DNA of 64,000 bases from Desulfovibrio sp. X2 (GCF_000422205.1 NZ_ATHV01000001.1:62001-126000), one strand, 5' to 3'; positions 41,398 to 50,986 are shown, counted from the first letter of the stretch. Notes: a model not told the origin generated them from the letters alone. Program-made: numbers and translations.

Positions 41398-41799
41398 CTA
41401 GGACTTCTTCGGATGGCACTGGGTGCAGGACGTGGGGGCCTTGGCCTTGCCGGCCTTCTTGGCTTCCCTGTGGCAGCCCAGGCAGGAATTCTTGCTCTGC
41501 GGGGCGTGGAACGCCGCGTAGAACGAGCCGCCGCCCTTCTTGGACTTCATGTCCGTGTGGCAGCCGGCGCTGGAGCACTTGGTGGGCTCGCCCTTGCCGT
41601 CCCAGGTGTGGTGGCAGGTCTTGCAGTCGTAGGACGCATGTCCCGTCTTGTGCGAGAACATGACCTGACCCTGGGTCAGGGTGGCACCCGCGGGGGGCGC
41701 GACCAGTTCGTCAGCCGGAGCCTTGGGGGCCGCCATGGACGGCAGCGCCAAAGCCAGCAGGGCCGCCACGGCCAGGCCGACAATGATGTGTTTCCTCAT
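41398..41799 (-). CDS. Tetraheme cytochrome c3 (class III, periplasmic)
   Basis: A 133-residue precursor. Signal peptide residues 1-23 end in SMA, and the mature protein begins APKAPAD as in D. vulgaris cytochrome c3. Four heme attachment sites are C59KTCH, C75SSAGCH (four-residue spacing), C106LGCH and C125TQCH, with extra axial His in FSHKTGH. It shuttles electrons from periplasmic hydrogenases and formate dehydrogenases to membrane complexes. AAGGAGGT precedes the ATG. It is flanked by its own candidate promoter and terminator. Confidence 0.95.
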   Translation of the reverse strand: MRKHIIVGLAVAALLALALPSMAAPKAPADELVAPPAGATLTQGQVMFSHKTGHASYDCKTCHHTWDGKGEPTKCSSAGCHTDMKSKKGGGSFYAAFHAPQSKNSCLGCHREAKKAGKAKAPTSCTQCHPKKS

Positions 41800-41853
41800 G
41801 CCTTGAAACCTCCTTCCATAACCATGCTGAACGTTCCACAATTCACATGCCAC

Positions 41854-41882
41854 ACGTTAGTGCAAGGCCTAGAACCCGTCAA
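41854..41882 (-). promoter_or_regulatory. Candidate promoter of the cytochrome c3 gene
   Basis: On the minus strand TTGACG (41877-41882) and TAACGT (41854-41859) are 17 bases apart. The -35 is good, the -10 weak. Transcription would start about 45 bases before the ATG. Confidence 0.4.
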
Positions 41883-41980
41883 GGACGGGGCTTTGCGGCC
41901 CTTCACCCATTCTGAAGCGAGAGTGGAAGTCCGGGTCGGGTGCCTGTGCCGGCCCAGCCCCGGGCGGATATCCGCCTGGG

Positions 41981-42766
41981 CTATCCTATCTCGTATTTCT
42001 TTCCGTAGCCACGCGGGGTCAGCATGATCTGCCGTCCTCCCCCGGGCTGCGCGGTCGCAATCACGCGTGTAGTTTCGTTTCCTATCACCAAAATGGAGAG
42101 CATATCAACCCTGGCGGGGTCGAATCCGGCGAGGGCGAAGACGGCCGTCTCCTGCCCCTCGCGCCAGGCGTTGCGCACGAGTCCCAGCGGCGTCTGCGGC
42201 GCGCGGTGCCGGGCCACGGCGGCCAGGGCCTCGGAGAGGATGTCCCGGCGGCGCTTGGAGCGCGGGTTGTAGAGCACGATCACGAAGTCCGCCGCGGCCG
42301 CCGCCTCCACGCGGCGCAGGATGAGCTCCCTGGGCGTCAGCAGGTCGGAGAGGCTGATCACGGCGAAGTCGTGCATGAGCGGCGCGCCGAGGAGCGCCGC
42401 GGCCGCGCACAGGGCCGGGATGCCGGGCACCACCTCCCAGGGCACGCTGTCCAGCAGCCCGCGCGCCTCGAGTATCTCGAGGACCAGACCGGCCATGCCG
42501 TAGACGCCCGCGTCGCCGCTCGAGACCACGACCGTGTCGCGGCCCGACGCGGCGGCCTCGACCGCCTGCGTGCAGCGCTCCACCTCGCCCATCATGCGGC
42601 CGCGCACCACCTCCTTGCCGTCGAGCAGGCCCGGGGGCAGGAGGTCCAGGTAGGTGGCGTAGCCCACGACCACCTGCGCGGCCGTGAGCGCGGCAAGGGC
42701 CTGCGGGGCGAGCAGGCGGGGATCGCCGGGGCCGAGCCCGACCACGAAGAGGCGTCCGGGCGTCAT
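41981..42766 (-). CDS. cobJ: Precorrin-3B / cobalt-factor III C17-methyltransferase
   Basis: A 261-residue SAM-dependent tetrapyrrole methylase (CobJ/CbiH) that methylates C17 and contracts the ring in cobalamin synthesis. Signatures are FVVGLGPGDPRLLAPQA at the N-terminus, VVSSGDAGVYGMAG, and VPGIPALCAAAALLGAPLMHDF. The ATG overlaps the cbiG stop (ATGA). A palindrome-centred hairpin (about 41956-41982) overlaps its stop codon but lacks a T run. With CbiG next to it, the anaerobic (cobalt-early, CbiH) route is likely. Confidence 0.92.
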   Translation of the reverse strand: MTPGRLFVVGLGPGDPRLLAPQALAALTAAQVVVGYATYLDLLPPGLLDGKEVVRGRMMGEVERCTQAVEAAASGRDTVVVSSGDAGVYGMAGLVLEILEARGLLDSVPWEVVPGIPALCAAAALLGAPLMHDFAVISLSDLLTPRELILRRVEAAAAADFVIVLYNPRSKRRRDILSEALAAVARHRAPQTPLGLVRNAWREGQETAVFALAGFDPARVDMLSILVIGNETTRVIATAQPGGGRQIMLTPRGYGKKYEIG

Positions 42767-43875
42767 CGGGGATGCTCCGTCGCCGCCTTGGGTCGGGCCA
42801 GGGCCACGGCCGCGGTCGCTCGGGGACAGGTCTTCTTTGTGCACAGCAGTTCCTCTGATGTTCCGAAGGATCGCGCGAGCAGCAGGGCCGCGGCCTCGGC
42901 CACGCTCGGCGTGCCCACGGCCTGCCGCACGCGGGCCGAGGGAGTGGGCACGTCCACGCCCGCCAGCGCCTCGGCCGGGAAGAATGTCAGGTCCAGGCCC
43001 AGGCGTCGCGCGGCCTCGGCGAGCCCGGGCTCGTCCGCCTTCACGTCGGCGCTGGCGAGACCGCAAAGCGCCTGCTCGGCCAGGCCCGCGTCCGCGAGCG
43101 CGCCGCGCAGGCAGTCCAGTATCTCGTCCGCTCCGGCCCCCCTGCGGCAGCCGAGCCCCGCGCAGAGCACGCGCGGCGCGAGCAGCAGGTGGCCGGGCGC
43201 GGAATCGTCCGTCCGCCAGCCCACCCGCACGGCCAGGGGCTCGCTCCTGGCCTGCTCCGCGGTCATGGGCCGGAAGAAGGCGAGGCGCGCGTCTCCGGGC
43301 GCGAGGAGCAGGCCGTGCGGGTCCACGAGGCCTGGCCGCCCGCCGTCGAGCAGCGCGGCGCTCACGGCCTTGGCCGCGGCGAGGTCGCACACGGCCATGT
43401 CCCGCTCCTTGGCCAGGAGGTCCACCGCGGGCACGCCGGCAAGATCCGTGGCCGTGGTGATCACGGCCTGGCCGCCCGTGGCTTCCGCCAGCTCGCGGGC
43501 CAGGGCGTTGGCCCCGCCCAGGTGGCCGGAGAGCAGCGGCACGGCGAAGCGGCCGTCCTGGCTCAGCACGACCACGGCCGGGTCCGCGTCCTTGCTGCCG
43601 ATGCAGGGGGCGACGGCGCGCACCGCGATGCCGCTGGCGCAGACGAAGACGTGGCCGGAAAACTGCGCGAAGCGCTCGCGCACCAGGGGCAGGAGCTCGT
43701 CGTAGCCCTCCTCGTCCGCGCCGCGCGCGTCTTGGGGCAAACCGGCGGGCACACCGGCGGTCAGGCGAGCGGGCAGGTGGACGCGGCCGGGCAGGCGCGC
43801 GGCCAGGCGCCGCGCGAGGGCGGCGCCTTCGGCCGTGCAGGCCCAGTAGGCCAGGGGGGAGGCGGGGCCGGGCAT
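42763..43875 (-). CDS. cbiG: Cobalt-precorrin-5A hydrolase (CbiG)
   Basis: A 370-residue enzyme opening the lactone ring of cobalt-precorrin-5A in anaerobic cobalamin synthesis. Family segments are CASGIAVRAVAPCIGSKDADPAVVVL, split here as GIAVRAVAPCIGSKDADP, then LLSGHLGGANALARELA and the C-terminal domain with LGCRRGAGADEI. It is 14 bases after hemL and overlaps cobJ by 4 bases. A Lys/Pro-rich tail of about 20 residues follows the last conserved segment. Confidence 0.92.
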   Translation of the reverse strand: MPGPASPLAYWACTAEGAALARRLAARLPGRVHLPARLTAGVPAGLPQDARGADEEGYDELLPLVRERFAQFSGHVFVCASGIAVRAVAPCIGSKDADPAVVVLSQDGRFAVPLLSGHLGGANALARELAEATGGQAVITTATDLAGVPAVDLLAKERDMAVCDLAAAKAVSAALLDGGRPGLVDPHGLLLAPGDARLAFFRPMTAEQARSEPLAVRVGWRTDDSAPGHLLLAPRVLCAGLGCRRGAGADEILDCLRGALADAGLAEQALCGLASADVKADEPGLAEAARRLGLDLTFFPAEALAGVDVPTPSARVRQAVGTPSVAEAAALLLARSFGTSEELLCTKKTCPRATAAVALARPKAATEHPR

Positions 43876-43889
43876 GGCTTCGAGCTCTG

Positions 43890-45158
43890 CTAGAGCTCGG
43901 CCTTGCGCGCCGCCTCCAGGGTGATCTCGAAGTCCTCGCCGCTGTGGGCGAAGGAGGTGAAGGAGACCTCGAAGGCGCTGGGCGCGAGGTTGACCCCGCC
44001 CTTGCGCATGGCCGCGAAGTAGCGGGCGTAGAGCTCGGTGTCCGCCTTCTTGGCCTCGTCGAAGTTGCGCACCGGCCCTTCGGTGAAGAAGATGGTGAAG
44101 GCCGAGGCGATGCAGTGCAGGGTCACGGGCAGCCCCTTGCCGCGCAGGATGGCGGCCAGCTCGTCGGCCAGGGCCTTGGTGCGGGCCTCGAGCGCGCCGT
44201 AGTCCGCGCTCTTCAGCGCCGTCAGGGTGGCCAGGCCCGCGGCCATGGCCAGCGGGTTCCCGGACAGGGTGCCCGCCTGGTAGACGTCGCCGCACGGCGA
44301 GATGCGCTCCATGTACTTGCGCTTGCCGCCGTAGGCGCCCACGGGCAGGCCGCCGCCGATGATCTTGCCCAGGCAGGTCAGGTCCGGGACGATGCCGAAG
44401 CGCCCCTGCGCGCCGCCGAAGGAGAGGCGGAAGCCGGTGATGACCTCGTCGAAGATGAGCAGGGACTCGTACTTGTCGCACAGCTCGCGCAGCCCTTCGA
44501 GGAAGCCGGGCTCGGGCAGGATGAGCCCCATGTTTCCGGCCATGGGCTCCACGATGACGCAGGCGATCTCCTCGCCGGAGGCCTTGAAGAGCTCGGCCGT
44601 GGCCTCGAGGTCGTTGTAGGGCGCGAGCAGGGTGTCGGCCACCGTGGAGGCGGGCACGCCCGGCGTGCCGGGGATGGAGAGGGTGGCCAGGCCCGAGCCC
44701 GCCTCGGCCAGGAAGGGGTCGGAGTGGCCGTGGTAGCAGCCCTTGAACTTGACCACCTTGGTGCGGCCGGTGACCGCGCGGGCGAGGCGCAGGGCGCTCA
44801 TGGTGGCCTCGGTGCCGGAGTTGACCATGCGCACCATCTCCACGCTGGGCACGGCGTCCACCACGGCGCGGGCCAGGTCCACCTCGCAGGTGCAGGGCGC
44901 GCCGTAGCTCGTGCCGCGGCCCGCGGCCGCGACCACGGCCGCGGTGACCGAGGGGTGGGCGTGGCCGAGCAGCATGGGGCCCCAGCTCATGACGTAGTCC
45001 ACCAGCCATTCGTCGTCCACGGTGAGCAGGCGCGCGTCCTTGGCCGACTCGATGAACAGGGGGCTCGTGCCCACGCTGCGGCAGGCCCGCACGGGCGAGT
45101 TCACGCCGCCGGGAATGAGTTGCTGGGCTTGGGCGAACAGTTCGTCAGAGCGGCTCAT
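43890..45158 (-). CDS. hemL: Glutamate-1-semialdehyde 2,1-aminomutase
   Basis: A 422-residue PLP enzyme making 5-aminolevulinate, the common tetrapyrrole precursor. It has [12 protein letters not shown] at the N-terminus, [20 protein letters not shown], the PLP Lys in [14 protein letters not shown], and [16 protein letters not shown]. The ATG at 45158 has GGAG six bases upstream and overlaps the preceding siroheme decarboxylase gene by 14 bases. A second ATG four codons upstream (45170) is possible. The gene links ALA formation to heme and cobalamin steps in one operon. Confidence 0.95.
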   Translation of the reverse strand: MSRSDELFAQAQQLIPGGVNSPVRACRSVGTSPLFIESAKDARLLTVDDEWLVDYVMSWGPMLLGHAHPSVTAAVVAAAGRGTSYGAPCTCEVDLARAVVDAVPSVEMVRMVNSGTEATMSALRLARAVTGRTKVVKFKGCYHGHSDPFLAEAGSGLATLSIPGTPGVPASTVADTLLAPYNDLEATAELFKASGEEIACVIVEPMAGNMGLILPEPGFLEGLRELCDKYESLLIFDEVITGFRLSFGGAQGRFGIVPDLTCLGKIIGGGLPVGAYGGKRKYMERISPCGDVYQAGTLSGNPLAMAAGLATLTALKSADYGALEARTKALADELAAILRGKGLPVTLHCIASAFTIFFTEGPVRNFDEAKKADTELYARYFAAMRKGGVNLAPSAFEVSFTSFAHSGEDFEITLEAARKAEL

Positions 45159-45654
45159 CGTCTTCTCCATCGTCCTTGGCGAAATAGACCATGGACGTCT
45201 TCTTGAGTTCCTTCACGCTTTCCAGGACGTCGTACTGGGTGACGCCCGTGGCGCGCACCAGCTCCTCGACCACGCGCAGGCAGTCGCCCGGCGAGGTGCC
45301 GTGGATCATGGTGTAGAAATTGTAGGGCCAGTCCAGGCAGTTGCGGCGGATGTAGCAGTGGGAGATCTCGGGCCGGGCGGCGAAGGCCTCGCCCACGGCG
45401 TCCGGGTCCATGCCGTCCTCCACGTACCAGGCGATCATGGCGTTGTGGCCGTAGCCCGCCTTCTGGTGGCGGAGCGTCGCGCCGAAGCGGCGGATGACGC
45501 CCTCGTCCTTGAGCCGCCTGACCAGGGCCAGGACCTCGTGCTCGGAAAGTCCCGAGCGCTCGGCCACCGCCGCGAAGGGCTCCTCGCAGTCCGGCAGGTC
45601 TCGCTGCAGGATGGCCAGGGCCCGTTTTTCGTTGTCCGTGAGTGTGAGTGCCAT
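45145..45654 (-). CDS. Siroheme decarboxylase subunit (AhbA/AhbB, Lrp/AsnC-like)
   Basis: A 169-residue protein with an Lrp/AsnC-type helix-turn-helix (residues about 8-60; [19 protein letters not shown]) and an RAM-like C-terminal domain with the YNFYTMIHG pattern. The NirD/AhbA/AhbB family decarboxylates siroheme to didecarboxysiroheme in the alternative heme pathway of sulfate reducers. Which of the two subunits it is cannot be fixed from this sequence alone, and no second subunit is in the window. It overlaps hemL by 14 bases. An acidic tail ([10 protein letters not shown]) is present. Confidence 0.82.
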   Translation of the reverse strand: MALTLTDNEKRALAILQRDLPDCEEPFAAVAERSGLSEHEVLALVRRLKDEGVIRRFGATLRHQKAGYGHNAMIAWYVEDGMDPDAVGEAFAARPEISHCYIRRNCLDWPYNFYTMIHGTSPGDCLRVVEELVRATGVTQYDVLESVKELKKTSMVYFAKDDGEDDEPL

Positions 45655-45768
45655 GGGGCACAAGCAATACAGTCCCGCGCCGGGCAAGGCAAGGCCCGGC
45701 CCGGCCGGGACATCCCCGCCGCCTCGCGCGGCCTTGCCGGGCCGCGCGGTTGCACGTACAAGCAGGCC

Positions 45769-46776
45769 ATGAACGCCCGTGCCCCGGCCGCCCCCGTGCT
45801 CTCCGTGAAGGATCTCGTCACGGTCTTCGACCTGCCGCGCGGCGACGGCGCCTCCGGGACCTTCCCCGCCCCGGCCGTGGACGGCGCCTCGCTGGACCTC
45901 GCGCCCGGCGAGACCGTGGCCCTGGTCGGCGAGTCCGGCTCGGGCAAGACCATGGTCGCGCTCTCGGTCCTCGGCCTCGTGCCGCCGCCCGGCCGCGTGG
46001 CCTCGGGCTCCATACTCTTTTCCGGACGCGAGCTCGCGGGGCTTTCGGCGCAGGAGTACCAGGGACTGCGCGGCCGCCACCTGGCCATGATCTTCCAGGA
46101 GCCCATGACCGCGCTGAACCCGGTCTTCACCGTGGGCGAGCAGATCGCCGAGCCCCTGCGCCTGCACCTCGGGCTCTCCCCGCGCGACGCGGCGGCAAGG
46201 GCCGTGGAGCTCCTCGCCGAGGTCGGCATCCCGAACCCGGCGCGGCGCGCGAAGAGCTATCCGCACGAGCTCTCCGGCGGCATGCGCCAGCGCGTGGTCA
46301 TCGCCATGGCGCTTTCCTGCGGCCCGGAGGTGGTGCTCGCGGACGAGCCGACCACCGCGCTCGACGTGACCATCCAGGCCGAGATCCTGGACCTGATGGC
46401 CAAGCTTCGCGAGGAGCGGGGCATGGCCGTGCTGCTCATCACCCACGACCTGGGCGTGGTGGCGGGCACGGCCGGCCGCGTGGCCGTGATGTATGCCGGA
46501 CGGGTGGTGGAGCGCGCGGGCGTGGACGACCTCTTCCGCGAGCCGCTGCACCCCTACACCCAGGGGCTGCTGGCCTCCCTGCCGAGCCTCGAGGACCCGG
46601 GCGCGCGGCTCACGCCCATCGCGGGCTCGGTGCCGGACATCTCCGCCCTGCCCACGGGCTGCACCTTCCACCCCCGCTGCCCGCGCGCCTTCGCCCGCTG
46701 CCCGGCAGAGATCCCGCCGGACTTCACGCCGCGCGGCGGCTCCGGGCGCAGCGTGCGCTGCTGGCTCTACGCCTGA
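45769..46776 (+). CDS. Peptide/nickel-type ABC transporter ATPase (DppD/OppD-like)
   Basis: A 335-residue ABC ATPase: Walker [11 protein letters not shown]-loop FQEPM, signature LSGGMRQ, Walker [12 protein letters not shown], and the C-terminal oligopeptide extension with the Cys cluster [14 protein letters not shown] that can bind a 4Fe-4S cluster. It precedes the DppF-like gene by 16 bases. No permease or binding protein genes adjoin, which is unusual because the five genes normally cluster. Confidence 0.9.
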   Translation: MNARAPAAPVLSVKDLVTVFDLPRGDGASGTFPAPAVDGASLDLAPGETVALVGESGSGKTMVALSVLGLVPPPGRVASGSILFSGRELAGLSAQEYQGLRGRHLAMIFQEPMTALNPVFTVGEQIAEPLRLHLGLSPRDAAARAVELLAEVGIPNPARRAKSYPHELSGGMRQRVVIAMALSCGPEVVLADEPTTALDVTIQAEILDLMAKLREERGMAVLLITHDLGVVAGTAGRVAVMYAGRVVERAGVDDLFREPLHPYTQGLLASLPSLEDPGARLTPIAGSVPDISALPTGCTFHPRCPRAFARCPAEIPPDFTPRGGSGRSVRCWLYA

Positions 46777-46792
46777 GGAGGACGGGAGACGC

Positions 46793-47797
46793 ATGACCGC
46801 GAACGCAGCTGAAAAAGCCGCCCCCCCGGCCGCCGGGACCGGCCCCGCCGCCCTGCTCGAACTCGCGGGCGTCTCCCGGCGCTACACGGTGCGCGAGGGT
46901 CCCCTGGGCGTCAGGCGCCTCTCCGTGCAGGCGGTCACGGACGTGGGCCTTAGCCTCGAGGAGGGGCGCACGCTCGGGCTCGTGGGCGAGTCGGGCTGCG
47001 GCAAGTCCACGCTGGGCCGCGTGGCCGTGGCGCTCGAGCGACCGGACGCGGGCGAGGTGCTCTTCCGCGGCTCCCCGGTGTGGCCCGCGCTGCCGCAGGC
47101 CTTCCGCCGCGAGGTGCAGATGGTCTTCCAGGACCCCTATTCCTCGCTCAATCCGCGCATGTCCATCGGCCGCATCGTGCGCGAGGGGCTGGACGTGCAC
47201 CGCGTGGGCGGCGCGGCCGAGCGGCGCGAGCGCGTGGCCGAAACGCTCTCCCTGGTGGGGCTCACGCCCGCGTACGCGGCGCGCTACCCGCACGAGTTCT
47301 CCGGCGGCCAGCGCCAGCGCGTGGCCATCGCCCGCTGCCTGGCGCTCGAGCCCTCGCTGCTGGTCTGCGACGAGCCGGTCTCGGCGCTCGACGTCTCCAT
47401 CCAGGCCCAGATCGTCAACCTCCTGCGCGACCTGCAGGAGCGGATGCACCTGACCTACCTCTTCATCTCCCACGACCTCTCGGTGGTCGGCGCCATCTGC
47501 GACCGCGTGGCGGTCATGTACCTCGGCCGCCTCATGGAGCTCGCGCCGCGCGCGGAGCTCTTCGCAAAGCCGCTGCACCCCTACACCAGGACGCTGCTCT
47601 CGGCCGTGCCCGTGCCCGATCCCTCGATCGCGCGGCGCCGCATCCGGCTCGCGGGGGAGCCGCCGAGCCCCTTCGCCCCGCCGGGCGGCTGTCCCTTCCA
47701 CCCGCGCTGCCCGGAGGCCTTCGCGCCCTGCCCGCACGAGTTCCCGGTCTGGCACGAGGCGGCGCCCGGCCGCTTCGTCAGCTGCCATCTGTACTGA
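46793..47797 (+). CDS. Peptide/nickel-type ABC transporter ATPase (DppF/OppF-like)
   Basis: A 334-residue second ATPase of the pair: Walker [28 protein letters not shown], signature FSGGQRQR, Walker [13 protein letters not shown], and the C-terminal [14 protein letters not shown]. It starts after GAGGAGGA with an ATG. The partner permeases must be encoded elsewhere. Confidence 0.9.
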   Translation: MTANAAEKAAPPAAGTGPAALLELAGVSRRYTVREGPLGVRRLSVQAVTDVGLSLEEGRTLGLVGESGCGKSTLGRVAVALERPDAGEVLFRGSPVWPALPQAFRREVQMVFQDPYSSLNPRMSIGRIVREGLDVHRVGGAAERRERVAETLSLVGLTPAYAARYPHEFSGGQRQRVAIARCLALEPSLLVCDEPVSALDVSIQAQIVNLLRDLQERMHLTYLFISHDLSVVGAICDRVAVMYLGRLMELAPRAELFAKPLHPYTRTLLSAVPVPDPSIARRRIRLAGEPPSPFAPPGGCPFHPRCPEAFAPCPHEFPVWHEAAPGRFVSCHLY

Positions 47798-47893
47798 GGC
47801 CTCCTCGCTGCTGATCGGTGCGGGCTTTGGCGCGCTTCGGGCTTTCCCCGGCCGCCTTTTGCGGGTAGAACGGAGAAAATCCCCGGAGGCCCC

Positions 47894-48988
47894 ATGCCGC
47901 TGCGCCAGATCGAAATCCTCGCTCCGCGCGACAAGCTCGAAGAGATACTCGAGAAGATCACGAAGAACGGCGAGGACCACGAGCGCGACGTGCGCTGGGT
48001 CTCCCTCCTCGAGGACGACTCGGTCTCGGTCAAGACCATCCGCGACGTGGAGAGCCTGGAGGCGATCACCGACACCATCGAGAACACCTGGGACCTGAAG
48101 GAGAACGTGCGCATCCTGGTCTATCCCGTGGAGGCCACCATCCCCCGGCTGATCGCGCCGGAGGAGGAGGCCGCGGAGAAGGAGGCAAAGGCCGGAAACG
48201 GAGAGGGCGGCGAGGAGGTCGCCGAAGATCTCAAGGAGGAGGTCGAGGAGGGGCTCACCGCGCCGCAGCGCATCCACCGCGAGGAGCTGTATTCCGACCT
48301 CTACGACGTGGCCAAGCCCTCGCGCAACACGCTCATCCTGGCCGTGCTCTCGGCCGTGGTCGCGGCCATCGGCCTTCTGCGCGGCAGCGAGGCCGTGGTC
48401 ATCGGCGGCATGGTCATCGCGCCCATGCTCGGCCCCAACGTGGCCCTGGCCCTGGCCACCACCCTGGGCGACTCGCTCCTGGCGCGCAAGGCAGCCCTGA
48501 GCGGCCTCTCCGGCGTGGTCGCGGCCTTTCTCGTGGCGGTCCTCATGGGCCTCTTCCTGCCCGTGGACCCGAGCTCCCACGTCTTCGCCTCGCGCTCCTC
48601 CGTGGAGCTCGGCGACCTCGCCCTGGCCCTGGCCGCGGGCATGGCCGGGACCCTTTCCTACACCATGGGCATGGCCACGGCGGTGGTCGGGGTCATGGTC
48701 GCGGTGGCCCTGGTGCCGCCGCTCGTGGCCTGCGGCCTGCTCCTGGGCGCGGGCAAGTTCGGCCTCGCCCTGGGCGCGGGCGGGCTGTTCGCGGTCAACG
48801 TGGTGGGCATCAACCTCGCCGGGGTGCTGACCTTCCTCTACCAGGGGCTCAGGCCCACCACCTGGTGGGAGAAGGAGAACGCCAAGCGGGCCACGCGGCA
48901 CGCCGTGACCGCCTGGCTCGTGCTCCTGGTCCTGCTCGCCGGGCTGATCGTGGCTTTCGGCCGCTTCGGCGCCAAGGCCCCTGTCTGA
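47894..48988 (+). CDS. DUF389 / TIGR00341 membrane protein
   Basis: A 364-residue protein with a soluble N-terminal domain (about 1-90), an acidic linker of about 40 residues rich in Glu, and a membrane half with about six segments. The family pattern GSEAVVIGGMVIAPMLGPNVALALA and MATAVVGVMVAVALVPPLVA is clear. Function unknown. It sits alone, with GGAGG before the ATG. Confidence 0.85.
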   Translation: MPLRQIEILAPRDKLEEILEKITKNGEDHERDVRWVSLLEDDSVSVKTIRDVESLEAITDTIENTWDLKENVRILVYPVEATIPRLIAPEEEAAEKEAKAGNGEGGEEVAEDLKEEVEEGLTAPQRIHREELYSDLYDVAKPSRNTLILAVLSAVVAAIGLLRGSEAVVIGGMVIAPMLGPNVALALATTLGDSLLARKAALSGLSGVVAAFLVAVLMGLFLPVDPSSHVFASRSSVELGDLALALAAGMAGTLSYTMGMATAVVGVMVAVALVPPLVACGLLLGAGKFGLALGAGGLFAVNVVGINLAGVLTFLYQGLRPTTWWEKENAKRATRHAVTAWLVLLVLLAGLIVAFGRFGAKAPV

Positions 48989-49107
48989 CAGGCCTTCCTC
49001 GCCGCTCGCCCGCCTTGGGGGCCGCCTTTCCCGCCCTTGACGCCCGGGCCGCTCATGGACATAGTGGCCGACCTGCCAATGCCCCAATGCGTTCAAGGAG
49101 CAACGAC

Positions 49108-49614
49108 ATGAGCAAGAGCAAGAAACCCGCCGCCCCCCTGAAGCAGGCGGTTGTCGACGCAGCCCAGGTGATGCGCTTCGACCACTGGATGCGTTTCTAT
49201 TTTCTGAAGGAGAAGGACGGCAAGCTCGTCTACGAGGTGCCCGCCGAGGCGGTCGCCGAGGTGCAGGCCAACCACAGCCACCTCGAAGGACTGCTGGACA
49301 TGGTCAACGAGCGCGAGACCGACCAGGAGCGCTCCACGACCGCGGTCTGCTCCTTCATCGCCGCGCGCCTGGACGGCATGGTCTACAAGGAAGGCACCAT
49401 CTCCGAGGTCTTCGACTCCCCGGCCTTCAAGATCGAGATGTACCTCTTCAGCCTGTGGAACCAGTCCCACGAGGCCATGCTCGACGAGAATCCCGTGGAC
49501 TTCACGGAATGGGAGCGCCTCTACGCCGAGTGGCGCGAGAGCTCCCAAGTCAAGGAGTACGAGGCCAAGCTCGTCTCCTCTCCGGCGCAGCGGCGCTCGG
49601 ACTCCACGCAGTAG
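49108..49614 (+). CDS. Uncharacterised 168-residue protein
   Basis: I do not recognise this protein. It is soluble, with predicted helices and conserved-looking aromatic runs (DHWMRFYFLKEKDG, KIEMYLFSLWNQSHE, FTEWERLYAEWRES). AAGGAG lies 7 bases before the ATG and a terminator-like hairpin follows, so it looks like a genuine single-gene unit. Lys/Ser/Pro-rich N-terminus and a Ser-rich tail are probably disordered. No signal peptide or transmembrane segment is seen. Confidence 0.7.
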   Translation: MSKSKKPAAPLKQAVVDAAQVMRFDHWMRFYFLKEKDGKLVYEVPAEAVAEVQANHSHLEGLLDMVNERETDQERSTTAVCSFIAARLDGMVYKEGTISEVFDSPAFKIEMYLFSLWNQSHEAMLDENPVDFTEWERLYAEWRESSQVKEYEAKLVSSPAQRRSDSTQ

Positions 49615-49626
49615 CGGACGGCGGCG

Positions 49627-49657
49627 GGGCGGCGCCCGGACAGTTCCGGCGCCGCCC
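49627..49657. terminator. Hairpin between convergent genes
   Basis: GGGCGGCG(C)CCGGA pairs with TCCGGCGCCGCCC across a CAGT loop, followed by TTCCCC on the plus strand. The T run is weak, and the stem could serve both the 168-residue gene and the opposing flavoredoxin-like gene. Confidence 0.5.
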
Positions 49658-49686
49658 TTCCCCGCGCGTCCCGCGTCCTCCCCGGC

Positions 49687-50259
49687 TCAACGCTTGAGCG
49701 CCTTGCCCTCGTGCCAGGCCCGGCCCACGATCCCGCCCATGCGGCGGTAGTGGTTGTCCGGCATGGTCAGGAGCAGGGGGTCGAGCTTCTCCGGATCGGG
49801 CACGCCGTCCGTGAGGCATGCCTCCTCGGCCCACACCGCCGCCACGTCGCCCACGAAAAGGATGTCCGCGCCCACGGGCACGGCCTGCGCCACGCGGCAT
49901 TCCACGCACAGGGGGCATTCGAGGGCCAGCGGCGCGCCGGTCGCCTCGCCCGGCGCCACCGTGAAGACCCCGGACTTGTCCGCCCGCCTGCCCGAAACCA
50001 GCCCCACGTAGTCCACCTCGGCCATCAGGTCCGTGTCCGGACAGCAGATGCTGAAGACGCCCTCCTCGCCCTGACCGCGCAGGATCTCGGCCGTCAGGTG
50101 GCGGGCGTTCACCGCCACGGCCAGCATGGGCGGCTTGTAGCTCACCCGCGTGTACCAGGCCGCGGCCATGAAGTTGGCCCTGCCCTTGGCCATGGTGCCC
50201 ACGAGCACGGTCTGCATGGGGCAGGGGAATGCCTCGGTGCCGATGTTCACGCGCGCCAT
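49687..50259 (-). CDS. Flavoredoxin-like FMN-binding flavin reductase family protein
   Basis: A 190-residue protein of the flavin reductase/FMN-binding split-barrel family. It has TVLVGTMAKGRANFMAAAWYTRVS, a conserved FSICCP turn, YVGLVSGRRADKSGVF, and ALECPLCVEC. Length equals that of Desulfovibrio gigas flavoredoxin, an electron carrier for thiosulfate reduction. Whether it is that protein or another flavin reductase is not settled. It follows the nitroreductase gene on the same strand. Confidence 0.82.
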   Translation of the reverse strand: MARVNIGTEAFPCPMQTVLVGTMAKGRANFMAAAWYTRVSYKPPMLAVAVNARHLTAEILRGQGEEGVFSICCPDTDLMAEVDYVGLVSGRRADKSGVFTVAPGEATGAPLALECPLCVECRVAQAVPVGADILFVGDVAAVWAEEACLTDGVPDPEKLDPLLLTMPDNHYRRMGGIVGRAWHEGKALKR

Positions 50260-50283
50260 TGCGTCACCTCCGTGTCCTGCGGC

Positions 50284-50793
50284 CTACCAGCCGTTGCTGT
50301 GCACCTTGGCCAGGTCGAAGCGCTCGGGCTGCTTGGGCTGCTGGTCCGGGCGGCCGACGACCGCGAAGCCGAGTGGGATGACGTGGGGCGGGAGGGAGAG
50401 CAGCTCGCGGAAGCCCCGGATGCGGTCCGGCATGGGGGTCACGCCGGTCCAGACCGCGCCGTAGCCCAGGCCGTGGGCGGCCAGGAGCAGGTTCTGCATG
50501 GCCGCGCTGCAGTCCTGCACCCAGTAGCCCGGGTATTTCTCCAGGGAGAGGTCGCCGCAGACGAGCACGCCGAGCGGCGCGTGGGCGGCCATGGCCGCGT
50601 AGGGGCTGAAGGAGGGGACCTTGGACAGCAGGGAGCGGTCGTCGACGAGGATGAACTGCCAGGGCTGGGCGTTGCCCGCGCTCGGCGCCATCATGGCCGC
50701 CTCGAGCATGGTCCGGATGTCTTCGGGCGCGACCGGGTCGGCGGTGAACTTGCGGATGCTGCGGCGGGTGTGCAGGGCGTCGAGGATTTCCAT
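50284..50793 (-). CDS. Nitroreductase family protein
   Basis: A 169-residue FMN-dependent oxidoreductase fold: HTRRSIRKFTADP at the N-terminus, APSAGNAQPWQFILVDD, DCSAAMQNLLLAAHGLGYGAVW, and PLGFAVVGRP. Substrate unknown. It is divergent from an HxlR-type regulator gene, a common regulatory pairing for this family. GGAGC lies before the ATG. Confidence 0.88.
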   Translation of the reverse strand: MEILDALHTRRSIRKFTADPVAPEDIRTMLEAAMMAPSAGNAQPWQFILVDDRSLLSKVPSFSPYAAMAAHAPLGVLVCGDLSLEKYPGYWVQDCSAAMQNLLLAAHGLGYGAVWTGVTPMPDRIRGFRELLSLPPHVIPLGFAVVGRPDQQPKQPERFDLAKVHSNGW

Positions 50794-50896
50794 GTCTGCT
50801 CCTTGGTTGCTTCCGGGGTGGCCCGGTGTGCCGGGCAGCGCGCCAGCCGGGCGCTTGCCGTCCGGGGGGGAATCCGCCCCGGCGGCTTTTGACTCG

Positions 50897-50956
50897 GACT
50901 ATTTTTTGGGGCATTGGGAGAGAAAAAGCAAGAAGCAACGTAAAAGTCGCATAGTC
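50897..50956. promoter_or_regulatory. Intergenic inverted repeats between nitroreductase and hxlR-type genes
   Basis: GACTAT (50897-50902) and ATAGTC (50951-50956) are inverted copies 48 bases apart, within an AT-rich divergent region. GACTAT/ATAGTC half-sites are plausible operators for the HxlR-type regulator. This is a weak, short-motif inference. Confidence 0.3.
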
Positions 50957-50986
50957 ACCAAAAAGATACCGAGAAGGGGAACGGCC

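Noticed and set aside
41850-41890. Sigma-54 promoter for cytochrome c3 (TGGCATGTGAATTGTG)
   Set aside because: GG is well placed but the invariant GC at -12 is GT. A -35/-10 pair nearby is an equally modest alternative.
42110-42130. tRNA-like GGTCGAATCC sequence
   Set aside because: It lies inside cobJ, with no surrounding cloverleaf or acceptor stem.
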